Shown piece after piece: positions 22,351 to 32,025 of a stretch of DNA of 64,000 nucleotides. Source of the DNA: Blepharisma japonicum. Lineage: Eukaryota; Ciliophora; Heterotrichea; Heterotrichida; Blepharismidae. The notes below the pieces were generated by a model. It had not been told where the DNA came from and searched no databases. It saw nothing but the letters and a program-made list of their open reading frames with translations. Position 1 is the stretch's first letter, and each line of letters starts with the position of its first letter. The stretch covers positions 496,001-560,000 of the forward strand of contig CATKHK010000003.1 in the NCBI GenBank assembly GCA_949751835.1, written 5' to 3'. The translations under genes were made by a program, and so were the position numbers.

Positions 22351-23409
22351 ATGTCTATCCTGACTTCGATTTCGCCTGAGGTAGCAATTGTGCTTGCTGG
22401 CGGGTTCCTTGTTTCTTTGGCAACTGTTCTCAATCTTCTTGTTATGGGGAGAATTACAAGTGTGAGCTCAATGGCCATTTCAATATCAAGATTCTATATA
22501 AATTCTTCTGGATTATTTTGAAGGATAAGTTTTCTATTAGGCTTGCTTAATTCAGTGCTTTTCTTTAAAGTTTATTTAGGCGATACAATATATGGCATCA
22601 GAGTATTTGATGGTCTAGGCTCTATTTCAGACTTAAGTTTGCTGGAATGGATAATTGGCTCATTTTTCATTGGAATGAGCACCAATTTAGGTGGAGATTT
22701 TATAGTCTATCAAATAATTTGCGGACTTCCAAGATTCTCAAAACGCTCTATATTGGGAGCAGCAATCGTAATTTTATTTGGCGCGATAACAGTAAGTTAT
22801 AGGCATTCTATGCCATCATTTGAAAACAAAGCCATGATTGATTCTCAAACAATGGATACTTATATGTCTTTTATAGGAGACTCTTTTTCTGGAGTTTACT
22901 TAATTTATATCATTAGCTTTGGAGTTCATCTAATTTCTAAAGCAAAAAAAGCTGATAAAATTGATCCACTTTTTTCGTTTGGCATAGGCATTATTTTTGG
23001 TCTAGGATTTATATTATCAGGATTATGCAGAAGAACTAAAGTGATTGGGTTTTTGAATTTTGGGGATAATTGGGATCCAACAATAGCTTACTCTTTAGCA
23101 GCTATTGTAGTTTTTAATTGGTTCGGGTTTAATATAATATTCAAAAACATTACTACTCCATTACTGCAGGGTAATTTTAATCCCATAATTGATGGCAGAA
23201 TTAATATGAGCTTTTGCTTCGGAGCTGCTCTTTTTGGGGTAGGCTGGGGAATTTTAGGGTTTTGCAATGCTGGAATTTTTATGAATATTATGCTATTGCC
23301 TCAAGCCCTTTTGGCGCTGATTGGAATTCTTATGGGTAATACTATAATGAGATATCTTATGGCAATAATCAACTCACCAGGCGTTCAAAGAATTTTTAGC
23401 TCAGAGTAA
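22351..23409 (+). CDS. YeeE/YedE-family membrane protein (sulfur-compound transporter-like)
   Basis: 352 residues, no intron, about nine hydrophobic segments. It shows the two-repeat pattern of the YeeE/YedE family (thiosulfate and selenium/sulfur transport in bacteria): in the first half IGMSTNLGGDFIVYQIICGL then PRFSKRSILG (bacterial GCTSGHGICGL..LSKRS), and in the second half IIFGLGFILSGLCRR..KVIGFLNF..NWDPTIA and GVGWGILGFCNAG. The N-terminal GGFLVSLATVLNLL also fits. The first-half pore motif keeps only one of the usual Cys residues (ICGL), so the substrate path may differ. TGA encodes Trp in LFWRIS. The family is mainly prokaryotic; its presence here in a normal ciliate gene with TGA=Trp shows an old acquisition or broad protist distribution. 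Confidence 0.8.
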
Positions 23410-23555
23410 TTATAAAGATTTAATAGCAGAGATTTAATTTAATAAGACTATATTAAATATATAGAGAATAAGCAATTTGAATACTTAAATTAAATTCTCT
23501 TTGAATAGATTATGAGATTATTTTATAATCAAGTTAATTAAAGAGGAATAACTAC

Positions 23556-25172
23556 TTAATTATTTCTTTTCTTCAATAAATATTCTTTAAATTCATCAAT
23601 ACTTATCATACCATCTCCATTTGTATCTGCTTCCTTAAAAAATTTCTTTCATTCTGCAGTGTGAATGCCAGGTATAGCTTTTTTCATTTCATTCAAACTT
23701 AATGTCCCGCTCCTATCAGTATCATATAACTTAAATGCTTGTTCCAATTTCTTTATTTGCATTTTTGAATTTCAATTCATAACTGCAGCTACAAACTCTG
23801 AATAATCAATAGCGCCACTCTTGCCCATATCAATCCTGTTAATAATATCCTCAACATTACTTTCTTCACAGACACCTAAAGTTCTGCATCCAAAGATTAA
23901 TTCCTCTCTAGTCAACATGCCATTATGATCTTTATCTAGCTTTCTAAATAGCTCGATATATACTTTTTCTTCACATTGATTAGAAAACTGTGAAACTATA
24001 TACTGATAAATGGATTTTTCAATTTTTGACTGTGCCTGAATAAGCGTTACATTTAATTGAGAAAGGTATTTTAGTGGCTCAGACAAAGTTTTGCTTTCTT
24101 GGCTGGTATTTAAAGTAGAGAATCATGGGTGGTTAAGTGCGTCAGATGCAGAAATTCTTTGTTTATAATTGAGGTTAAGCATTTTCGATATTAAATCTTT
24201 TAGTTCTGCAGAAGAGTAAGAAAGTTCTTTATCATTGAGGTTTAAGCCTCGGTTTACACTGGCAATAAGTTCTTTTTCAGTCTTACCAATAAAAGGAGGT
24301 CTTCCAGTGAGCATAACATATAGGATAACTCCAATGCTTCATATATCACTTGCAGGTTTATTTCAAGATCCTTTTATCATTTCTGGGGCCATATAATGAA
24401 TCTACATAGAGGTTACAGATCTAACTTTGCAACTATTAGCTGATGCTTGCCAGATGTAACCAAAATCTGTTAGTTTTAGGAAGCCATCAGCTTGACCTGT
24501 GCTAACAACGATGTTTTCAGGCCTGATATTTCTGTGAATTACACCACTTCTATGACAATAATTTACGGCGGTTAAGATATCTTGCATATATCTTTTTGCT
24601 AATTGCTCACTAAGTGTATTTTCTAAAATTTTTTCTAGAAGATCTCCTCCAGGGAAATATTCATAAACAAGATAAAAACTTTTTTTGTCTTCCACAATTT
24701 CGTAAAGCTTTACAATATTTGGATGATCCTAAGTAAGTTATACCAGAAAATACAGTTTTTCTGATTCAGAGCATACACTTTTCTGCATTTCAACGCTTAA
24801 AAACGTTTTTTGGATTTCTTTAATTATTTTATTTTCTTCTGTCCTTTTATCTACTACAAGTGTGATGTATCCAAAAGATCCTACGCAAAGTCTCTTTATA
24901 AATTGATATTTTCCCTTTATATATTCTTTATCTCTCTTTATAAAATCATTTTTACTAACCCTATGATTCAACCTATTGGGATTTGATTTGCTACTTGCAT
25001 GCCTTTTACTTGATCTTGAAGTTTTCGATGGTTGAATGTTTAATACAGGTTTTGCTGGCTCAGTCAATTCGTGCTTTAGATTTTTTGCAGATTGAATTGT
25101 TGTGGACATACGTGAGGATTTAAGATCAGTCATACTCTCTTGCTGAGCTTCTCTATCTGCGCAGCATCCCAT
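23556..25172 (-). CDS. acylated CDPK-like pseudokinase with four EF-hands (copy A)
   Basis: The spliced product has 523 residues. Three 15-nt phase-0 introns lie at 24729-24743, 24402-24416 and 24036-24050. MGCC at the N-terminus predicts myristoyl plus palmitoyl anchoring. The kinase domain (about 88-350) keeps the ATP-site Lys (K118 in KIIKEI), the DFG (from 231) and MAPE, but HRD is HRN (208-210), the glycine loop is CVGSFG, and the catalytic-loop Lys is Arg. The four EF-hands are canonical: LDKDHNGMLTREE, IDMGKSGAIDYSE, YDTDRSGTLSLNE, ADTNGDGMISIDE. It therefore can bind calcium and perhaps ATP but should not phosphorylate normally. The third intron (GTAACGCTTATTCAG) has no stop, so if retained it adds five residues. 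It is one of three tandem members. Confidence 0.88.
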
Positions 25173-25588
25173 ATTAATAATAAAATAAAAATGAATTTAA
25201 TCAATTTAAGCACCTAGCTTAAACTCTTAAAAATTTAATGGACAATGAATTCTGTAAATGATTTCCTCTAAAACCTTGACACTATTAGTAAGTAAATTTT
25301 ACTTTTTATCTCAATCATTTACAATTTTTAAGTCTCTTATCTTATGATTTTAGTGTGATCGATTCACCTATCCATTTTGCTTCTTATATATATTATAGCA
25401 AAGCACCATTTGGAAATTCAAAATTATAGCGATTTCATTACTGCTTGAGAAATTACTAATACTTGAAATAAATTTTATAATGCTTAAATAGAAGAAGACT
25501 CGCCATATATGAAAAATGTGGGTTACAAATATAAAATAATTAAAAATTGCATTATTGAAAAGAACCTATTTATTTACATAATTTCTAT
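25173..25588. other. intergenic between CDPK-like copies A and C
   Basis: About 416 AT-rich bases between the start of copy A and the stop of the next tandem copy. It must carry copy A's promoter. No gene or repeat is visible. Confidence 0.4.
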
Positions 25589-27178
25589 TTATGTTATAAT
25601 TTCTTCATTACTTTTATTCAAAAAGAATTGTTTAAATTCATCAATGCTTATAATATTGTCTTTATTTTCATCAAATTTTTCAAAAAAATTATCCCACTCT
25701 GCATCAGAAATTCCAGGGATTCTGGCTTTGATATTTTTTATACTTAAATATCCTTTTCCATTGTCTTCACATAGTAAAAATACGTTCTCAATCTTTTCAA
25801 TGTTTTTCTCTGATTGCCAATCTGAAATTGATGCAAGAAATTCAGAAAAGTCAATTGAGTAATCATCATCAATCTTGATACTATTTAAAATTTTCTCAAT
25901 ATTTTTATTATTGCTAAACCCAATCTTTTTAATCCCATCGAAAAGTTCCTGTTTGCTTATTGATCCATTTTTATCAGTATCAAAGAATTTAAATAATTTC
26001 ATGTATTCTTTTTCTTCTTCAGTAGAAGAAGACTGAGAAATCACAAACGAAAAAATTGCTTTTTCTAATTTCGGCCGTCTCTATATGATAATTACGTAAA
26101 ATGCACTTATAAATTCAATTTCCTGATCTTTTAGAAGAATTGGCTCGTCAGCTTCTTTAAATTTGGTAAACCATTGATGGCCAAGAGCTTTGATTGCTGT
26201 CATTCTTTTGTTAGGGTCAATTATAATCAATTTTTCAATAAAATCTTTTACTTCTGGTGAGTAAAGCTCTATTATGTCTTCAGGTATTGACAGACCAATA
26301 TTAATCTTTTTATATAATTCATGTTTATTACGGGATAAAAAGGGGAGTCTTCTAATTATCATTAAATATACAAGTACTCCAACACTTCACATATCACTTT
26401 CTAGATCATCATAAGAATTTTTAAGGACTTCTGGTGCTAAATATTGAAGCTAAATAGAGTTTACAGTATCAATATTTTTTCTCTGCTTTTTCATTTCTGA
26501 ATCCAGACCAAAATTATTTAGTTTAGCATTTGCAATTGAGGATTTAGAATCAAACAGTATGTTATCTGGGTTTATATTTTGATGAGCAATGCCATTACTA
26601 TGAGAATAAGCTAGTGCTTCCAGCAAACTTTTTGTAATTTTACAAATTAAAGGTTCGCTGAGATATTTCCTCGATAATTTTTCTGAAAGGGAATCTCCCA
26701 TCAGAAACTCTTGAACAAAAAAAAAGCTTCTAGAGGATTCTATGATTTCATAAATTTTCACAATATTTGGGTGATCCTATATGATTTTTACAAGCTCTTT
26801 TAGATTATCAACTCTTTCCATGAATTTTTCACTTTCAGTCCATTCCATCTCTTCCCATCTCACCTCTTTTATTAGCCTTTGCACATTTGTTCTTTTATCT
26901 CGAGCAATCGCAATTATACCATCTGGCTTGTCGTGCAATTTTCTAATTATTGCATAATTTTCTTTTAACGACTCTGGAACATTAAGCACAAAGGATCCTC
27001 TGCTGACTGTTGGAGTGTTTTGCCTTGAAGTTCTACTATCTGGAAGTGGGGAAGCAGTGGGTGCTTTTAGAGTTTTCGGCTTCAGAAATCTTGTTTTGCG
27101 CTTAAATTTTTTACTTTTTATTGGCACTTTTTCACGCACTTGGTTTACCGGCTCAGGCCTCGAATCACAGCAACCCAT
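25589..27178 (-). CDS. acylated CDPK-like pseudokinase with EF-hands (copy C)
   Basis: 514 residues after removal of three 15-nt introns at 26777-26791, 26450-26464 and 26081-26095, all phase 0 and all with an in-frame TAG if retained. MGCC starts the protein, followed by a basic stretch (KSKKFKRKTRFLKPK) that would help membrane binding. The ATP-site Lys remains (K104, RLIKEV), but HRD is HQN (194-196), its Lys is Asn (INPDN), and DFG is NFG (217-219), so both metal- and base-function residues are lost. The end of the kinase domain is degenerate too (IIRRLPF for TGRPPF). EF-hands one (FDTDKNGSISKQE) and four (FDENKDNIISIDE) look able to bind calcium; three (CEDNGKGYLS) is doubtful. Exon two is 312 nt, as in copies A, D and E. 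Confidence 0.86.
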
Positions 27179-27225
27179 ATTATACTATAAATGATTATTT
27201 TTTTGATCTATATGAGATTATTGTA

Positions 27226-28896
27226 CTAGATCGCCATTATTATATTTATATTTGGAAGTTTTTCAGACTTCCCTCTACTCAAAAATTGCACAAGCTGCTG
27301 AATCTTAATTTTTTTATCATCTTTTATGTCAGCAGCTACAAAAAAATCTTGTCATTCTTCATTTTTATATGTTGGAAAAGATGATTTAAGCCTTTTAACA
27401 CTTAAATACCCATCGTTATTTTCATCATATGTTTTCAGCGCATTTTTAATTTTTTCAATTTGGTCAGGAGCATTTCAGTCAGCAAAGGCGGTAACAAATA
27501 CTGTAAAATCAAAATTATTATTATCATCAATATTAGATTTTTCCACAATTTCTTTCATTTCTTTATGATTTGCAAATCCAAATAAATTATGGTTGGCATA
27601 GCACTCTTTTATATTTATTGACTGACTATGATCAACGTCAAGAATGTCAAATATATTTTTAAGCTCTTTTTCTTTAGTTAAACTTTGCTTGCTTATTATC
27701 GAAACCAGAATCGCTTTTTCAATTTTATTTTTGGCCTAAATTAAAATTACATGAAAATTCAAAAATCGAAGAAATGATTTTTGCTTCATAATAGTTCTAT
27801 TAAATCAAGCATGATCTAGAGCTTCATCAGCAGAAATTCTATCATTTGGATCAGATGCTAGCATTTTTCCTAATAAGTCTTGAGCCTCGCTTGAATAATA
27901 TTGGAAAAGGGTTTTATCCAATGTGAAGCCATGCTCAATGTTTTGAAATAGAATTTGATCGGTTTCTCCATGGAAAGGAGGTCTTACTAAAAGCATCATG
28001 TGCAATATAACTCCAAGGCTTCATATGTCACTCTTTGCTGTTTCATTTTTCTCTTGAAAAATTTCTGGAGCTGCAAAATGAAGCTAAATTATTGTTACAG
28101 CACTTAAGTTTGAATTAATTTTTATTTTGTTCCAGGATAAGCCGAAGCTGATTAATTTTGCTGATGTATGATCTAATCTTGAGTCAAAAAGAATGTTATT
28201 TGGCTTAAGGTTTCCATGTATGACATTTTTATTGTGACAGTAACTGAGAGCTGATAAGATACTATGAATGTATACACAAGCCAATTCTTCTGATATATTG
28301 CCTTTGGATATTCTGTCCAGTAAGCTGCCCCCTTGCAGGTTTTCTCTTACAAGGTATACGGAATTTGAAGTTTTAATCAGCTCATAAGTCTTCACTATAT
28401 TTGGATGATCCTGTATAATTTTTACCAACTCTTTGATTTTTCTCAATTTAGCCAAATCTTCTTCAATCTCCCTAACCTTTGATAAATCAATTATTTTTAT
28501 TACTCTCTTAATGTCTGATTCATAAGTGCTAATAAGTTTGACACTACCAAAGTCATTTTTAGAAAATACTTTTAAGGTTTTAATGTTTCCATTTGGTGAT
28601 TTTGAAAAAATTGGCTGGAGAAGATTTAAGCAGGATTCTGAAGACCTTCGGGTGCGAGAGGTTTGCACTGATTGTATAGATGAGGATTCATCGAAATCTG
28701 AGCATGGACCTGTTGGCTGAAGACTTTTTGTAGTCATTTGGCTGGCACTTGATTGAGGTGATTTATCGCCAGAAAGATTTGCTTCATGAGATCTGACCCT
28801 CTTTATTTTTTTCTTGCGTTTTAGAAATCGATTAGGTGTTTTAGGCTTCATTACAGGCTTTTTTTCTACTTCTTCTCTGGAGTTACAACAACCCAT
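27226..28896 (-). CDS. acylated CDPK-like pseudokinase with degenerate EF-hands (copy D)
   Basis: 541 residues after removing three 15-nt introns at 28411-28425, 28084-28098 and 27736-27750. It begins MGCC and has the longest basic/Ser-rich N-terminal arm of the family (about 120 residues). HRD is HGN (222-224) while the Lys of the catalytic loop remains (NLKPNN); DFG is SFG (245-247); the ATP-site Lys is present (RVIKII). Of the EF-hands only the third (YDENNDGYLSVK) looks canonical; the others have lost acidic ligands (DIKDDKKIKIQ). The first intron, GTAAAAATTATACAG, contains no stop, so unspliced RNA stays in frame with a VKIIQ insertion. The stop lies 47 bases from the start of copy C. 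Confidence 0.84.
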
Positions 28897-29397
28897 TATT
28901 GAATTATAAAAAATAACAGTTAAAAATAATGGTATACTTGCAACTTAAAAGAGTTTCAGAATTCAATTATCAATATATAGGCTAAAAATATAGAATATTT
29001 AATAAAAATAAAGTTTTAAACAGCCTAATGAATCTTTATATTATCTTATTTTATATTTTTTGAACAATTTTTTTATTTTTTATTTTAAAATATATCATTT
29101 TTTTAAACAGATTTTGATCTTTGCAATTAATAGTTTGGTACTTTAGCCTCACTATTAAATTATAGAAAATATCTAAACTTCATTAACATATTAAGAGATC
29201 AACTTCAATTTCTATATATTTTATATATAAAATTATAATTTTTTAATAAAAACAAAATTTTTTAAATAATGATTTTTTCTAGAAATGATTATTAAATACA
29301 TATAATAAATCATAATAGCAAGTTAATCAGTTATTTTGAGAAATATAATTTAAAAATCAGTGAAATGAAAATTTTCCTAATGATAAATTATTTGAAT
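28897..29397. other. very AT-rich intergenic stretch
   Basis: It sits upstream of copy D and downstream of the folate-receptor-like gene. It is almost entirely A and T with long T runs. No coding or RNA signal is seen. Confidence 0.4.
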
Positions 29398-30109
29398 TTA
29401 TTGTTTTTTAATAAGAGCTTCCAATCTTTTTCGCCTTATATCTACTTTTTGTTTTTTACCCAGTTTAAAGGCAATAATTATAAAACTTATCATAAATATT
29501 GCACATCCTGCAATCAGAATATAATTTCCTATCATATCGCTTTTTTCTTGATTTTCTGTAGGAGCTTTTCCTTTTACACTTGAAGCAGAAATTCCATCAA
29601 AGCAATTTTTCTTTTTTACTTCATATCCTAATCTATCGCAAAAATCTTTCCCATTATCGACGAAGCTTGTCAAAGGATAACAAATTCAGCTTCCTCCGCT
29701 GCAAAATTCAATGCCACTTTCAGCCATTCCAGCTTCAAAATAGTCATCTTTACAAGATTCATATAAAGAATCGCATAGATTTTGACAGATTCCAGACTTA
29801 AGTCCTTCTCCTCTACTATAAAACTTACACGTCACCATCACACTCTGAGCACAAAATATCTTGCATCACAGTTAGGCATCTTCCACTATATCCATGGTAA
29901 TCTGTATATAATGGAGGATTCATTAAAGGCTTTGAAATTCTTCTGAATATTTGTAAAGAATGTGATACATTGCAGCATGTTCTTTGAGAATGTTGCTGAC
30001 AAAAGGGCAATTTTTCTATGTGTACTTGAGTTCCAGGTGTAAACCTGAAACTTGTAGAGTTTTGACAAAGAGACCAAACCCCTATAATTAAAAGGTAAAA
30101 TTTATTCAT
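29398..30109 (-). CDS. folate-receptor-like Cys-rich type I membrane protein
   Basis: 231 residues. A signal peptide (MNKFYLLIIGVWSLCQNSTS) leads into an extracellular domain with 14 or more Cys. The pattern CCNVSHSLQ, CSECDGDVG, GICQNLCDSLYESCKDDYF and FCSGGSWIC matches folate-receptor-like proteins, which have C.P..G, ICxxFCDxxFxAC..AYF in the same order. A transmembrane helix (YILIAGCAIFMISFIIIAF) and short basic tail (KLGKKQKVDIRRKR) follow, giving type I topology. The single intron, at 29813-29828, is 16 nt (GTAAGTTTTATAGTAG), the only one in the window that is not 15; using any 15-mer here leaves a stop or breaks the conserved DVG-EG. The ligand is unknown. It shares an 88-base divergent promoter with the next gene. 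Confidence 0.78.
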
Positions 30110-30197
30110 TTTAATTTATGATCATATGGTTTTTACATTCCATAGTAAAAATGTGCATTGCTATTAAATTATAAAAGCTCAATTGGATCATAAGAAG
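30110..30197. promoter_or_regulatory. 88-base divergent promoter
   Basis: The folate-receptor-like and voltage-sensor-like genes start back to back with only 88 bases between their ATGs. Both transcription starts must fall in this AT-rich gap. Positional inference only. Confidence 0.35.
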
Positions 30198-30806
30198 ATG
30201 GATACAAGAAACATCAATGTTCCAAGATCATATACAACGCCCAGATTAGAAGTTATTCAAGTAGATTACTATAAAGATATCATAAATCACATTTATTTTT
30301 CATGTGGAATGCAAATCTTTTATATGTTTTTGATTGCTTCATGTATGCTTATTAGTTTATGGATAGTTACTCACATAGCTTCGTACCCAGGTATATGATA
30401 TTTAGACCATCTCTGATTTTTCATTGTGGAAATTCTGCTTTCTTCTTTTGTCATCTTAGAAGTTTTGATTCGGTTCTTTTTACTCGGATCAATGAAATTT
30501 TGAATCAGCTGAAGCAACAGGTTTGACTCATTCGTAGCTTTTCTATGTGTGATAGGAATAGCTATCACTATTTGTTATTATGAAATTAATGATATTGAAG
30601 AAACGGTAGGAATTAGTTTATTAGTCATAAGAAACTCGATTAGTCTGATACGAGTTGTGGTGTTTTTTAAAAATCAAGACAGAGCTTTGTTGAGCAGTGT
30701 ACATTTGGCAGATAACCCAGGAATCCTTGACGATTTTCAAAGCTCTTTGGTACCTGAACGAGCTGAGCCAGACCAAAATGAAGATAGAATAATAATAAAT
30801 TTCTAG
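30198..30806 (+). CDS. voltage-sensor-like (S1-S4) membrane protein
   Basis: 202 residues, no intron. Four hydrophobic segments fall at about 34-60, 71-93, 108-128 and 138-157. The second carries acidic residues and an Arg at its end (VEILLSSFVILEVLIRF), the third has N-R-F-D (SNRFDSFVAFL), the S3 signature of voltage-sensor domains, and the fourth has spaced Arg (R145 and R152, then a FFKNQDR tail) as in a weak S4. There is no pore segment, so it resembles voltage-sensor-only proteins rather than a full channel. The tail is acidic. Four Trp are TGA (GIWYL, HLWFF, KFWISW). The start ATG at 30198 is the first in frame; the stop is only five bases before the next gene's ATG. Confidence 0.6.
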
Positions 30807-30811
30807 TAAAA

Positions 30812-31984
30812 ATGATGAATGGACTTCGATATCCTTGCTTAGTTAGAGATTTCATACAAGATAGATTATACCAGCCAGATAAAGGATATTTTATGAAGCC
30901 CGACCATCAATTAGGACAGCTAACTGGAGAGCTTAGATATCACGATTTTAAAGGAATCCATTCCTATAGAGAAGCAATCGGCGAAAAATACCCAAAATAC
31001 GCTTTCTTAACTCCTGTAGAGATTTTCCAACCATGATATGGCCATGCAATAGCAAACTATTGTTTGGAAAAACAAAAATCACCTACTATAAAAATCGTAG
31101 AGTTTGGAGGAGGAACAGGTACAGGTGCCTTAAGTATTCTTGATTTTTATAAAAATAACCACATACAAACCTATAAAAAAGTAAATTACACTTTATGTGA
31201 CATCTCCCCTGTCATTGCAGAAACAGCTAAAGCCAGATTATCTCGAGCCCATCCCGAACTATATAAAAATGGCCAAATTTCAGTGATATCCAAATCAGCA
31301 TTTAATTATCAAAAAATTACTGAGGAGCATACATTTATTATAGCCTTAGAAATGCTCGATAACTTGCCTCATGACAGAGTTTGAATGGAAAATGGAGAAT
31401 ATTGTTTTCAATCTATGATTACAGAAGATTTAGAAGAGAAAAAAGAGCCACTTACTGATAAAATTATAAGAGACTGCTTAGAAATGTATAAAAACATGCC
31501 ACCAATGAGTGACAGTGATAGAGAAGCAGAATATGCAGAAGGGTTGATATACAATTTAATGAGATATTGGTATAGAAAAAAATATGATAACTTATTTTTG
31601 CCGACTGGAATTTACATGCTAATGAACCACTTCAAAAATGTTTTTACAAACCCGCATTTCATATTCAGTGACTTTGATCTTCTTCCTGGCAAAAAAATCA
31701 AAGGAATAAATGCTCCAATTGTCTCTAAAAAAGGTGAAAAATCAAGTGAAAAGAAAGATTTTCCAACTTTTTTGACACCGGTTGGGGAAGCTGATATATT
31801 TTTCCCTACAAATTTTAGATTTATACAAGAATTGAATCGAAAAATATATGGAAGAAGTGGAAGTGTAGAAAAAAGCTATAAATTCATGGAAAAGTATGCT
31901 AAAAGTAACTGGACAGAAACACAGACAGGGTATCGGCCACTTTTTGACGACTTTAGGAACACATCATTTTTTACATCAGATTAA
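30812..31984 (+). CDS. NDUFAF7: NDUFAF7/MidA-family protein arginine methyltransferase
   Basis: 390 residues, no intron. This SAM-dependent enzyme of the DUF185/MidA family dimethylates an Arg on the NDUFS2 subunit and is needed for complex I assembly in mitochondria. Seen here: RDFIQDRLYQPDKGYF and GIHSYREAIGEKYP at the N-terminus, the SAM-binding loop IVEFGGGTGTGA (about 91-102), the second acidic strand YTLCDISPVIAETAKARL, and IALEMLDNLPHDRV, where the family has the 'NE..DalP' segment. TGA encodes Trp before YGHAIAN and at ENGEYC's start. A cleavable presequence is not obvious; the start MMNGLRYPCLVRDF is close to the conserved domain. It converges on the giant gene with 41 bases between stops. 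Confidence 0.87.
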
Positions 31985-32025
31985 TAATAAAAATCTTATT
32001 AAGCAAATGCTTTTAAATTAAGTTA

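Noticed and set aside
29886-30077. Second minus-strand frame overlapping the folate-receptor-like gene
   Set aside because: It is a shadow frame. The Cys pattern and signal peptide support the other frame.
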